From Myxococcaceae bacterium (GTDB lineage Bacteria; Myxococcota; Myxococcia; Myxococcales; Myxococcaceae), in assembly GCA_016793725.1 (NCBI GenBank), contig JAEUJP010000846.1, positions 1 to 41,855 on the forward strand: a stretch of DNA of 41,855 nt, given 5' to 3'. Position 1 is the first letter of the stretch; the number at the start of each line of letters is the position of its first letter. The position numbers and the translations under genes were made by a program. Positions 18,368-26,780 of the stretch are shown in pieces. A model generated the notes under the pieces. It had not been told where the DNA came from, did no database searches, and was given only the letters and a program-made list of their open reading frames with translations.

Positions 18368-19879
18368 TCAGGCCTGGTGCTTGAGCGTCGCGTTTTCGTG
18401 TGTACCCGCGCTCAGGCCCAGCTCGGCAGCGCGGGCGAGCACGTGCTTCACCACGGTGCGGTGCTCGGCGGCGAAGCGCGTGAGCGACGCACTGTCCATC
18501 TTCGAGATGCGCTCGAGCTCGGCGCGCTGCAGCATGCCTGCCGCCGCCATTGAGCGCGCCGTATGCGGTGACACGTTCGCGGCACGCCCCAGCTCTTCCC
18601 AGCTCGCGTGGTCTCGCTCGCGCCGCAGCGCGAGGTCGCCGCACGTCACCCAGCGCTGCGCGCTCGTCGGGCCGACCTGCTTCAGCGAGCGGTCAGACTG
18701 ACGTTTCGCCGCGGCCTGCACCGCGCGCTCGCGCCGCGCCGAGAGGTACGGCCGCAGCGTCTCGGCGTCGATGTTCAGGCGCGCCCCCGGCTGGCGGCTC
18801 AGCTTCAGGCCCGCCGCCGACCGCGCGACCAGCGTCGTCAGCACCGACTCGAGCTGGCGAACGTTGCCCGGCCACCGCTCTTTGCGCAGCGCCACGCGCG
18901 CATCGGGGCTGAGCTCGGCCGTGACGCCGGCGCGCTGGGCGGCCTCGGCGACGAAGCGGGTCGCGAGCGGGTCGATGCGCTCGGGCGTGTCGGCGAGGCT
19001 CGGCAGCCACAACAGGTCGGCGGCCACGCGGTGGAGCAGGTCTTCGCGCAGGCCCGTCTGCGACGGCGCGCACTTCATCGAGACCACCAGCCGAAACGAC
19101 GGCAGTCGGCTCGGCGTCGAGCCCTTGAGCGGCGTGAACGCGCTCTTGCTCGGCTTGCGGTCGAGCAGCGTGAGCAGCTGGGCCTGCGCCTCGGGGCTCG
19201 TGCTCTCGAGCTCGTCGAGGTACAGCGTGCCGCCGTCGGCCTCGAAGAGCGCGCCCACGTGGTCTTCGGTCGCGCCGGTGTACGCGCCCTTGCGGTGGCC
19301 GACGAGCCGGCTCTTGATGGCGTTGGGGTCGCCCGCGAGGTCTGCGCCGTTCAGGTGAACGAACGGCCCCTTCTTGCGCGCGCTCAAGGTGTGCAGCAGC
19401 GTGGCCGAGTGCGTCTTGCCCGAGCCGGTCGGGCCGATGAGGCAGACCACCTCGTCGTGCAGCGCGGCGAGCTCGAGGTCACGCTGCGTCGCGAGCGGCG
19501 CCTCGGCCGACGTCGGGAGCAGGAAGCGAAGACACGACCAGCGCCCCACCTGAACCAGGTCACCGTTCGCGAGCGGCTGCGTGCGCGCCGGGCGGCCGTT
19601 CACCCACGTGCCGTTCGCCGAGCCAGGGTCGACCAGCCGGTAGTCGCGCCCGTTCTCGTCGAGCTCGATGGTGCAGTGCTGGCGCGACACGGTCTCGTCG
19701 TCGAACTGCACCGCGACGTCTTGGCCCCGGCCCACCACCGTGGTCGCGCCGATGGCGTAGCGCCGGCCGATGCCGTCACCCTCGCGCGTGCTCACCACCA
19801 ACAGGTGCGGCAGCGCCATGACGTGCGATGCGTCGTACTGGCACGGCAGCGTGTCGTTGCCTGGAGCTGAGGTACCCAC
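18368..19879 (-). CDS. FHA-domain sigma-54-dependent transcription activator
   Basis: A 503-residue protein; GTG 19879 has GGAGG nine bases upstream. Residues 25-120 are an FHA domain (VVGRG, SRQH, NGTWVNG), which reads phosphothreonine on a partner. Residues 130-375 are an AAA+ sigma-54 interaction domain: Walker A GPTGSGKT at 149-156, Walker B LYLDEL at 219-224, arginine-finger region REDLLHRV, and WPGNVRQLES. The sigma-54 contact loop reads GAYTGA (198-203) instead of GAFTGA. The last 130 residues are helical but do not show the usual Fis-type helix-turn-helix; an SWEELGRAANVSPHTARSM stretch could be a different DNA-binding helix pair. FHA activators of this kind respond to Ser/Thr kinases in myxobacteria. 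No kinase is in the window. Confidence 0.9.
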   Translation of the reverse strand: MGTSAPGNDTLPCQYDASHVMALPHLLVVSTREGDGIGRRYAIGATTVVGRGQDVAVQFDDETVSRQHCTIELDENGRDYRLVDPGSANGTWVNGRPARTQPLANGDLVQVGRWSCLRFLLPTSAEAPLATQRDLELAALHDEVVCLIGPTGSGKTHSATLLHTLSARKKGPFVHLNGADLAGDPNAIKSRLVGHRKGAYTGATEDHVGALFEADGGTLYLDELESTSPEAQAQLLTLLDRKPSKSAFTPLKGSTPSRLPSFRLVVSMKCAPSQTGLREDLLHRVAADLLWLPSLADTPERIDPLATRFVAEAAQRAGVTAELSPDARVALRKERWPGNVRQLESVLTTLVARSAAGLKLSRQPGARLNIDAETLRPYLSARRERAVQAAAKRQSDRSLKQVGPTSAQRWVTCGDLALRRERDHASWEELGRAANVSPHTARSMAAAGMLQRAELERISKMDSASLTRFAAEHRTVVKHVLARAAELGLSAGTHENATLKHQA

Positions 19880-19908
19880 GATCCCGAACCTCCGCGTTGA
19901 GACGAACG

Positions 19909-19941
19909 CGTCGAATTTTCGGTTTTTATAACAAGTCGACG
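19909..19941 (-). promoter_or_regulatory. AT-rich spacer with dyad between lipoprotein and FHA activator
   Basis: The only markedly AT-rich stretch nearby: on the minus strand TTGTTATAAAAACCGAAAA, flanked by CGTCGA and TCGACG in inverted orientation. TATAAA could be a -10 element for the activator gene 46 bases downstream; the dyad could equally be a terminator of the upstream operon. Neither is proven. Confidence 0.35.
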
Positions 19942-19945
19942 ATGG

Positions 19946-20404
19946 CTACAGCTTGTGCTCGTCGATGAACGCGCGCACCGCGCGCCGGGTGAGCACGACG
20001 CCCAGGTCGTCGTTCGCCTGCGAGTTGCGCGGCCGCTCGGCGCCCTTTTCCTGCAGCTCGTACATGCCGACCGCCTTCTCGGTGCCGCTCGCGTCTTCGA
20101 CCAGCCGAATCGTCACCTTCAGCGTCTGAACCCGCTGCACCGCGGCCTGCATGTTCGTCGACTGCAGACCGAGCGAAGGGTTTCGAAACACCGTCTCGTC
20201 GAAGCTGTTCAGCGAGCCCTCGACGTGCAGGTGCAGCTCGGCCTTGTCGTCGAGCTCGAAGCGCTCGGCCAGCGCCTCGCGCATCAGCGTCTTCACCTCG
20301 TCTGAGCCCGTCAGCTCGCCCACGCCGACGCGCTTGCCCAGCACCGTCGCCTTCGGCGTCACGTGCGCGCAGGCCACCAGCGCCAGCAGCAGAACGAACC
20401 TCAT
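19946..20404 (-). CDS. Small predicted lipoprotein downstream of hybrid kinase
   Basis: 152 residues. ATG 20404 is chosen because it overlaps the kinase stop (ATGA) and starts a short lipoprotein signal (MRFVLLLALVAC, Cys12). The mature part is a mixed alpha/beta domain with no recognised catalytic motif; it includes a strand-rich centre (LHLHVEGSLNSFDETVF) and a basic C-terminal helix. A homologous architecture to small periplasmic beta-rich assembly proteins is possible but I cannot name a family. The four-base overlap makes coordinated translation with the kinase likely, so it may be a periplasmic accessory to that signalling system. Confidence 0.8.
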   Translation of the reverse strand: MRFVLLLALVACAHVTPKATVLGKRVGVGELTGSDEVKTLMREALAERFELDDKAELHLHVEGSLNSFDETVFRNPSLGLQSTNMQAAVQRVQTLKVTIRLVEDASGTEKAVGMYELQEKGAERPRNSQANDDLGVVLTRRAVRAFIDEHKL

Positions 20405-22230
20405 ACGCCCTTTCCTTCGAGCAGCCGCGCCACCTGCTCGCAGATGTCGAACGGCTTCTGCAGCCACGTGTTCGGCACCGAGCTCAAGAACCTGCGCGCG
20501 CGGTCGGTGAACGCGCCGCCGGTCATGAACACGAGGGCGGCCTCGGCGCCGGGCTTCTTCGCCTTGAGCTCTTCGTACACGTCCATTCCCGAGACGTCTT
20601 TCATCATCAGGTCGCAGAACACGACGTCGTAGCTCTCGCCGTGGGTCAGCCGCTCGATGGCCTCGCGCCCCGACTGAACCACCACCGAGTGGTGCTTCGC
20701 GAGCTCGAGCGCGCTCGCCATCACGCGCCCCAGGTTCACGTTGTCGTCGATGATCAAGATGTGTGCGCCCTCGCGCGTCTGCTTCGCGACCTCTGCCGGC
20801 AGCCGCACCCGAAACACCGCCCCGCCCTCGCGCCGTTGGTCGACCTCGATGCGCCCTTTGAGCTCGCTCACGAGGTTGCGGCACACGAACAGCCCCAGCC
20901 CGGTGCCCTCACCCACCGGCTTCGTCGTCACGAACGGCTCGAAGATGCGCTCGGCCAGCCCCGCCTTCACGCCGGGGCCGGTGTCGCTCACCTCGATGAC
21001 CGCGTCGGCCCCTTCGGCGCGCGTGGTGATGCGAATCTCGTGGCCGCCCGGCCGCTCGACGTCGCGCACGGCGTGCACCGCGTTGAGCAGCAGGTTCATG
21101 AAGATTTGCACCAGCCGCCGCTCGCTCGCGACCACGCGCACGTGGCTCGACAGGTCGAGCGCCACCCGCGCCCGCGCCTCGAGCTGGGTTCGCAACATCT
21201 GCAGCGCCGTACGCACCGCACACGACACGTCGACCGCACACAAGGGCTCGTCGTCGCGCCGCGTGAACGTCTGCAGGTCAGACGTGATGGTGCGCACGCG
21301 CTCGGCGCCCTCTTTCACGTCGCCGAGCAGCTGCCGCACCTTCGGCGACGTACCGGCACCCAGCTCGCGCTCGATGCTGCGCAGCCCCTCGAGCACGTAC
21401 GCCAGCGGGTTGTTGATCTCGTGCGCCACGCTCGCCGCCAGCGTGCCCATCGCCGCCATGCGCTCCGAACGAAACATCGCCGCCTGCGCTGCGTGCCGCT
21501 CGGTGACGTCGTTCGTCACCCCGATGATGCCCGTCACCTTGCCGGTCGCGTCTTTGAGCGGCCCCATCCACCCTTCGAGCACGGCGTCGCCGACGCGCGT
21601 CTGCATCGTGAACGACTCACCCGCCAGCGCCCGCTGCGTGTTGAACACCACCTCGGGGTAGCCGCGGTAGACCTCGAACAGCGACTTGCCGACCAGCTCG
21701 CCCGGCCTCCAGCCGAGCGCCTTCAGCCCCGCACCTTCTGACAGCGTCACCACCCCGTTCGCGTCGAGCGTGAAGATGATGATGGGCGCGTACTTCACCG
21801 CGAGGTCGAGCCGCAGCTGTGCGTGCCGCTCGCCGGTGATGTCGAAGAACGTCACCATCACCGCTTCGATGACGTCGTTCGCGCCGAACAGCGGCTTGCC
21901 GTAGGCGCGCACGTGCACCCGCTTGCCGTCGCGGCGGTGAATGACGATGTCGTCGACCATCACCACCGCGCGCGCCTTCAGCGCCTTCGCGAACGGCAGG
22001 CCCTCTTCGGGGTACGGCAGGCCGTCGCGGGTGAAGATGCCGTAGGGCTGCGAATAGCTGCCCGCCTTCGCGCCGTCGGCGGGGCCCATGCCCATGATCT
22101 CGTCGAACGCCTCGTTCGTGTACAGGTGCTCGCCGCCCGGAGCGCGCGCGACGAAGACGCCCACGGGCAGGCCCCGCAGAATCCCGCTCGTGGCTTCGAG
22201 CGACAGGCTCTCGGGCGACAGCGTGCTCAC
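20401..22230 (-). CDS. Hybrid sensor histidine kinase, PAS-PAS-HisKA-HATPase-REC
   Basis: 609 residues. GTG 22230 is chosen: GGAAG lies seven bases upstream, it follows the EI stop by 17 bases, and residues start directly with a PAS domain. Two PAS domains (about 12-135 and 140-250) precede HisKA with the H-box VAHEINNPLAYV (His270), N-box NLLLNAVHAV (Asn383), G boxes DTGPGV and GTGLGL, and a C-terminal receiver with acidic pocket IIDDN, phospho-acceptor Asp540 (FCDLMM) and Lys592 (QKPF). There are no membrane segments, so it senses a cytoplasmic signal. The receiver makes it a hybrid that may pass phosphate onward. Position right after ptsI suggests a link to PTS status; this is inference. 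Confidence 0.93.
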   Translation of the reverse strand: MSTLSPESLSLEATSGILRGLPVGVFVARAPGGEHLYTNEAFDEIMGMGPADGAKAGSYSQPYGIFTRDGLPYPEEGLPFAKALKARAVVMVDDIVIHRRDGKRVHVRAYGKPLFGANDVIEAVMVTFFDITGERHAQLRLDLAVKYAPIIIFTLDANGVVTLSEGAGLKALGWRPGELVGKSLFEVYRGYPEVVFNTQRALAGESFTMQTRVGDAVLEGWMGPLKDATGKVTGIIGVTNDVTERHAAQAAMFRSERMAAMGTLAASVAHEINNPLAYVLEGLRSIERELGAGTSPKVRQLLGDVKEGAERVRTITSDLQTFTRRDDEPLCAVDVSCAVRTALQMLRTQLEARARVALDLSSHVRVVASERRLVQIFMNLLLNAVHAVRDVERPGGHEIRITTRAEGADAVIEVSDTGPGVKAGLAERIFEPFVTTKPVGEGTGLGLFVCRNLVSELKGRIEVDQRREGGAVFRVRLPAEVAKQTREGAHILIIDDNVNLGRVMASALELAKHHSVVVQSGREAIERLTHGESYDVVFCDLMMKDVSGMDVYEELKAKKPGAEAALVFMTGGAFTDRARRFLSSVPNTWLQKPFDICEQVARLLEGKGV

Positions 22231-22247
22231 GGCTGAGCTTCCAATGC

Positions 22248-24005
22248 CTACTCGGCTCCGCCGAAGCGCTTCTCCATCTCGTGGCGCACGAAGCGCTCGA
22301 TCTCTTCTGCGGTCGAGAACTCCATCGCGCGCTCGAGCAGCGACTGTGCCTCGTTGCGACTCGTCTGTCGCACGATGCGCTTCACCGCCGCGAGCTGACC
22401 CGCCGTCATCGACAGCTCTTCGAAGCCGAGGGCGAGCAGCACCAGCGTGTAGGTCGGGTCGCCGGCCATCTCGCCGCACATCGCGACCGGTATGCCGGCG
22501 TTCTTCGCCGCGCGAACGATGTTCTGCAGCGAGCGCAGCACGGCGAGGTGCAGCGGCCGGTAGAGGTAGGCGACGTCGCGGTTCTGCCGGTCGATGGCGA
22601 GCGAGTACTGAATGAGGTCGTTCGTGCCGATGCTGAAGAAGTCGGCCTCTTGCGCGAGGCGGTCGGCGATCCACGCGGCGCTCGGGGTCTCGACCATGAT
22701 GCCGACGGGAAACCGCTTGCCCACCGGCACCCCCGCGCGGCCGAGCTCGCTCTTGCAGTGCTCGAGCTCGCTGCGCGCCTCGCGCAGCTCAGACAGGCCG
22801 CTGATCAGCGGAAACATGATGCGAATGTTGCCGTGCACCGACGCCCGCAACATCGCCCGCAGCTGCACGCGAAACAGCTCGCGGTGGTGAAGGCAATACC
22901 GAATCGCGCGCAGCCCCAGCGCCGGGTTCGCCTCGCGCTCGGGCTTCTTGCCCGGCACCTTGTCGCCCCCCAGGTCGAGCGTACGAATCGTCACGGGCTT
23001 GCCGCCCATCGACTCGAGCACCTCGCGGTACACCTTGTAGTGCTCTTCTTCGGTGGGGGCCTCGGTACGGTTCAAGAACATGAACTCGGTGCGGTAGAGC
23101 CCGATGCCCTCGGCGCCGTGCGCAAGCAGCGACGGTATCTCTTCGGGGAACTCGATGTTCCCGTTCAGGTGAATCTGGTGGCCGTCGAGCGAGACGGCGC
23201 GCAGCTCGGCGGTCTGCAGCGCCGTCGCCTCAGACGCCTGGTGCCGCCGCATCGTCTCGCGGAACAGCGCGAGCTGCGAGTCGGTCGGGTTGACCAGCAC
23301 GAGGCCCTGGTTGCCGTCGACCGCCACCAGGTCGCCGCTGCGAATCGAGTCGCTCGCGCGGTTCGCGCCCACCACCGCGGGCACCTCGCGCGCCCGCGCG
23401 ACGATGGCGGTGTGGCTCGTCTGGCCGCCCAGGTCGGTGACGAACGCGGCGACCTTGCCCGTGCGCACGAGCATCGCGGCGTCGGCGGGCGAGACGTCGT
23501 GCGCGACGACGACCGAGTCTTTCGGCAGCTCGACCTCTTCGTCCATCGCGTGGCCGAGCAGGTTGCGCACCACCCGGTCGGCGACGAAGTCGACGTCGGC
23601 GCGCCGCTCACGGAAGTACTCGTCTTCCATGTTGTCGAACTGGTGCTTGATGCGGCGCGCGACGCGGCGCACCGCCCACTCTGCGTTGATCGCCTCTTCG
23701 CTGATCAGCCGGTTCACCTCGACGATGAACATCGGGTCTTGCAGCATCAGCTTGTGCGCCTCGAGAATCAGGCCGTGGTCCTGGCTGCCCTCTTCGGAGT
23801 CGCGCTTCAGCTTCTCTTTCAGGTCGTCGAGCTGGCTCGACGAGAGCTCGACCGCCGTCTTGAACCGCAGCGCCTCGGGCTCGATCTCGTTTTCCTGCAG
23901 CTTCACCTTCGGCGTGCGAACCCGGCGGTTGTCGAGCACGTACGCGTGGCCGACCGCGACCCCCGGCGACGCCCCGATGCCCTTGAACGATTGGGTCGCG
24001 CTCAT
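22248..24005 (-). CDS. ptsI: PTS enzyme I (phosphoenolpyruvate-protein phosphotransferase)
   Basis: 585 residues from ATG 24005, preceded by GAAGG seven bases upstream; an in-frame ATG eight codons earlier overlaps the HPr stop region and lacks such a site. Enzyme I autophosphorylates from PEP and passes the phosphate to HPr. The active-site His198 is in GGQTSHTAIVAR; the PEP-binding barrel shows GIGLYRTEFMFL, RTLDLGGDK, NPALGLRAIR, MVETPSAAW and IGTNDLIQYSLAIDR; a Cys lies in the conserved C-terminal MCGEMAGDP. Length matches the family (about 570-590). It follows HPr by 10 bases and is followed by the hybrid kinase. Confidence 0.97.
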   Translation of the reverse strand: MSATQSFKGIGASPGVAVGHAYVLDNRRVRTPKVKLQENEIEPEALRFKTAVELSSSQLDDLKEKLKRDSEEGSQDHGLILEAHKLMLQDPMFIVEVNRLISEEAINAEWAVRRVARRIKHQFDNMEDEYFRERRADVDFVADRVVRNLLGHAMDEEVELPKDSVVVAHDVSPADAAMLVRTGKVAAFVTDLGGQTSHTAIVARAREVPAVVGANRASDSIRSGDLVAVDGNQGLVLVNPTDSQLALFRETMRRHQASEATALQTAELRAVSLDGHQIHLNGNIEFPEEIPSLLAHGAEGIGLYRTEFMFLNRTEAPTEEEHYKVYREVLESMGGKPVTIRTLDLGGDKVPGKKPEREANPALGLRAIRYCLHHRELFRVQLRAMLRASVHGNIRIMFPLISGLSELREARSELEHCKSELGRAGVPVGKRFPVGIMVETPSAAWIADRLAQEADFFSIGTNDLIQYSLAIDRQNRDVAYLYRPLHLAVLRSLQNIVRAAKNAGIPVAMCGEMAGDPTYTLVLLALGFEELSMTAGQLAAVKRIVRQTSRNEAQSLLERAMEFSTAEEIERFVRHEMEKRFGGAE

Positions 24006-24015
24006 CGACGTGCCT

Positions 24016-24291
24016 TCACGAAGGTTCACCGAAGCGGTTCTTCACCAGCACCGTGATTTCGTCGGTGCACTGCTTCGCGCCTTCACCTTCACACTTCAGC
24101 GTCACGCTCATGCCCTGGGCGGCCGCGAGCATCAGCACGCCCATGATGCTCTTCGCGTTCACCGTCTGACCTTCGCAGGTCAGCGACACGTCACACTTGT
24201 AGCGGTTCGCGATCTTCACGAGCTGCGCCGCGGCTCGGGCGTGCAGCCCCAGCGCGTTGATGATCTCGAGCTCGGCAGAAGCGGTCTCCAT
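24016..24291 (-). CDS. ptsH: PTS phosphocarrier HPr
   Basis: 91 residues. ATG 24291 (GAGGGG just upstream) gives the normal HPr length; longer in-frame starts run into the IID gene. It carries the phospho-acceptor His17 in LGLHARAAAQLV and the regulatory serine Ser48 in NAKSIMGVLML, so it has the site used by HPr kinase in other bacteria; no HPr kinase gene is in this window. Encoded 10 bases upstream of ptsI. Confidence 0.96.
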   Translation of the reverse strand: METASAELEIINALGLHARAAAQLVKIANRYKCDVSLTCEGQTVNAKSIMGVLMLAAAQGMSVTLKCEGEGAKQCTDEITVLVKNRFGEPS

Positions 24292-24322
24292 CAACCCCTC
24301 GACAAGAAAGTGGCCAAACGTC

Positions 24323-25087
24323 TCACTGAAGCGCCCCCGCCACAATGGCCAGCAGCGCCGACCCGTACAGCGCCGCCCAGCGCGCGCCGCGACCCACCGC
24401 GACCGCAAACGAGAGCACGGCGATGAGCAGGCATGCTCCCGTCAATAACGGCACCGACAGCCCGCTGCGGTTCGCGAACACCACGCTCAGGTACGCCGCC
24501 AGCGCGCCCGCCGAAGCCGCCGCCACCGCGCGCAGCCGCTCGCCCCAGCGGGAAATGTTCGCTCGCGACAGGTGCGCGACGATGCCGTCACCGTGCCGGT
24601 ACCCGAGCAGGAAGAAGCGGGCGCGCGCCGTGACGTGCACCGCGTTGAACAGCACCAGAAACAGCAGCGCGCACCACACGCCGAGCCAGGGGTAGAGCGC
24701 CGCGCTGAGCGCACCGCACGCAGGGCGCAGGCTGAACCAGAAGAAGCCGTCGCCGAGCGCGGCGAGCGGCCCCATCAGCGACGCCTTGAAGTGCTGCGCC
24801 GACGCCGGCGGCGCTTCGCCCCGCGCGATGCGCTCTTCGTGGTGAAGAATGCCGCCGACCATCGCCGTCGCGACGTACGGGTGCGTGTTGAACGTGGTCG
24901 CGAGGTGGCGCTGCACGGCCTCACCCTCGGCGCGCGGGTCGGGGTACAGCGCCTTGAGCGCGGGCAGCAGCGCGTACGTGAGGCCGAGCGACTGCTGGCC
25001 CCGGGGGTTGTAGCCGGCCTGAATGAAGAGGCTGCGCCAGAACACGCGCAGCCGCACGCTGCGGGCGAGGGTCTTCGTGACCGTCAC
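24323..25087 (-). CDS. PTS mannose-family membrane component IID
   Basis: 254 residues. GTG 25087 is chosen: it overlaps the IIC stop (GTGA) and has GGGGAG six bases upstream. The IID signature is visible: FWRSLFIQAGYNPRGQQSLG, then FNTHPYVATAMVGGILHHEE and LMGPLAALGDGFFW, followed by hydrophobic helices at the C-terminus. IID and IIC together form the transport channel that phosphorylated IIB serves. Slightly shorter than the usual 270-300 residues. Confidence 0.94.
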   Translation of the reverse strand: MTVTKTLARSVRLRVFWRSLFIQAGYNPRGQQSLGLTYALLPALKALYPDPRAEGEAVQRHLATTFNTHPYVATAMVGGILHHEERIARGEAPPASAQHFKASLMGPLAALGDGFFWFSLRPACGALSAALYPWLGVWCALLFLVLFNAVHVTARARFFLLGYRHGDGIVAHLSRANISRWGERLRAVAAASAGALAAYLSVVFANRSGLSVPLLTGACLLIAVLSFAVAVGRGARWAALYGSALLAIVAGALQ

Positions 25088-25785
25088 GAAAATCTCCCCG
25101 TGACGGCGAGGGTGGCGAGCACGGCGAGCGCGGCGGCGCTGGCGAGCACGGCGGCCTTCTTCGAGCTCGAGCCGCGCACGGCGAGGCCGGCGGCGACCGA
25201 GGCGATGACCGGGTAGGCCCAGCCCAGACCGCGCAAGAGGGCGCGGGGCATGTCGCGCTCGATGGGCTCGAAGAGGTAGCCGGCGGCGGCGGCGGCGAAC
25301 GAGAGCAGGCCGAACGCGACGAAGTGGGGCCACATGCCCCAGAGGTTCTGGCGGGCGACGCGGCGAAAGTTTTCACCCTCGGCCGAGGTCATGGCCTCGC
25401 CGAGGTAGCGCACGGCGCGGGTGTCGAGGGCGTTTTCGATGGCGCGGCCGGCGATGCCCATGGGGGCGAAGAGCAGAATCGCGAGGCTCCAGATGGCGGT
25501 GGTGCCGGGCGAGTGTGCGGCGGCCGAGACGGTCGAAGCGAAGGCGGCGGCGCAGACCGAGGGGAGCGTCTCGTGGTCTTGATGAACGCCGCCGAGCGAG
25601 GCGCTGCCGAGCCAGTAGAGCTCGAAGACGAGGCCGACGAAGAGGCCCGACTCGGCGTCTTCGAGCAGCAGGCCGGTGCCGGTGGCGGCGACGAGCGGCC
25701 GGCTGAACATGGCCTGCAAGAAGGCCCGCCGCTCGAGGGCGAGGAGGCCGCCCCAGAGGCCGGCCAGCGTGAGGTGCACCACCAT
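25084..25785 (-). CDS. PTS mannose-family membrane permease IIC
   Basis: 233 residues with six or more hydrophobic segments. Family cues: an N-terminal RRAFLQAMFSRPLVAATGTG segment and FVGLVFELYWLGSASLGG, as in IIC of the mannose/fructose/sorbose family. Starts at ATG 25785, 60 bases from the divergent coiled-coil gene, so this spacer must hold the promoter for the IIC-IID-HPr-EI-kinase unit. The partner IIA and IIB genes are on the same strand about 3 kb upstream, separated by two plus-strand genes. Confidence 0.93.
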   Translation of the reverse strand: MVVHLTLAGLWGGLLALERRAFLQAMFSRPLVAATGTGLLLEDAESGLFVGLVFELYWLGSASLGGVHQDHETLPSVCAAAFASTVSAAAHSPGTTAIWSLAILLFAPMGIAGRAIENALDTRAVRYLGEAMTSAEGENFRRVARQNLWGMWPHFVAFGLLSFAAAAAGYLFEPIERDMPRALLRGLGWAYPVIASVAAGLAVRGSSSKKAAVLASAAALAVLATLAVTGRFS

Positions 25786-25845
25786 CGGTTGAACGCCGTC
25801 TTAACTCAGCTTGCGCGTGCGGTCGGCCCGAAGAACGATGGGTGT

Positions 25846-26133
25846 ATGGACGATCAGGCGCGCCGCGAGGCCGAAGAGAAGCTGAAGCACCAGCTCGAGC
25901 AGATTTGTATCGAGCTCGAGACGGCCGCCGCCGCCTCACGCCGCGCCGCCAACGAGGTCGACGAGCCGAAGAAGGCGTGGACCGACGTTCAGCAGCTCCT
26001 CACCCGCTACGAGGCCGCGAGCCACCTCATGGCCGAGTTTCGTCGCAGCGTCGACAGCCTCGTGAAAGACAGCAAGGCGCCCGAAGACGCCGCGCGCATC
26101 GCCGCCATCTCCCGGGTCGACGAGAAGAAGTAG
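25846..26133 (+). CDS. Small coiled-coil protein, hypothetical
   Basis: 95 residues from ATG 25846; a much longer upstream in-frame opening overlaps IIC antisense and is not credible. It is highly charged and helical almost throughout, with heptad-like spacing (EKLKHQLEQICIELETAAAA and LLTRYEAASHLMAEFRRSV). No signal peptide or enzyme motif. Followed 22 bp later by the phytochelatin-synthase-like gene on the same strand, so probably co-transcribed. Function unknown. Confidence 0.75.
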   Translation: MDDQARREAEEKLKHQLEQICIELETAAAASRRAANEVDEPKKAWTDVQQLLTRYEAASHLMAEFRRSVDSLVKDSKAPEDAARIAAISRVDEKK

Positions 26134-26155
26134 CCGACCCGGGTCGAAGGGTCAC

Positions 26156-26776
26156 GTGAAGCGTGCGCTCATCGCCGCCGTGGGTCTGTCGCTGTGCGGC
26201 GCCGCGGCGGCGTTCGTGTTCGTGCGCACGGGCGCCCCGCCGCAGTGGGACGTCGCGACGCGCGACCCCGCCCGCGTCGAGCAGGGCTGGGCAGCCACCG
26301 CGGCGCACTACCCGCGGCCGCTGCTCTCGCAGTCGAACCCCATGGGCTGCGGGCCGACGTCGCTCGCGAACGTCTGGCGCTCGGCCGACGCGGGCGCCTT
26401 CGAGTCACCGTGCGCGCTCGGCATCTGCTTCGGCGGTCTCACCCTCGACGAGCTCGCGAAGGCAGCCGAGCACCCCGGGTGGAAGGTGACGGCGCTGCGC
26501 GGGCTCTCGCTCGAGCAGCTCCGCGAAGAGCTGCGGCACGTCGCCGACCCGGGCCGCCGGTACGTCGCGAACTTTCACCGCCGGCCCATCTTCGGCACCG
26601 GCGGCGGGCATCACAGCCCCATCGGCGCCGTGCTCGGCGACGACGTCTTCGTGCTCGACGTCAACGAGAGCTACGGGCCCTGGCTCGTGTCGCTGCCGAA
26701 GCTCTTCGAAGCGATGAGCACGGTCGACGCAGCGTCGGGCCAGCAGCGCGGGCTCTTGCGCATCGAGCTGCGCTGA
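26156..26776 (+). CDS. Phytochelatin-synthase-like cysteine peptidase, exported
   Basis: 206 residues from GTG 26156, with GAAGG five bases before. A hydrophobic N-terminal segment (residues 4-23) acts as signal peptide or anchor, so it works outside the cytoplasm. The catalytic triad of the phytochelatin-synthase/papain-like fold is present: Cys65 in SNPMGCGPTSL, His152 in GGGHHSPIG, and Asp168 in VFVLDVNESYGPW. Plant-type enzymes make phytochelatin from glutathione; bacterial short forms such as the cyanobacterial protein mostly hydrolyse glutathione to gamma-Glu-Cys. The glutathione preference here is inference. Its stop is 4 bases from the stop of a second, convergent papain-like gene. 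Confidence 0.88.
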   Translation: MKRALIAAVGLSLCGAAAAFVFVRTGAPPQWDVATRDPARVEQGWAATAAHYPRPLLSQSNPMGCGPTSLANVWRSADAGAFESPCALGICFGGLTLDELAKAAEHPGWKVTALRGLSLEQLREELRHVADPGRRYVANFHRRPIFGTGGGHHSPIGAVLGDDVFVLDVNESYGPWLVSLPKLFEAMSTVDAASGQQRGLLRIELR

Positions 26777-26780
26777 CGCT

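Noticed and set aside
26137..26148. CGACCCGGGTCG palindrome after the coiled-coil gene
   Set aside because: 12 bp is expected at this base composition now and then; no second copy or other support.
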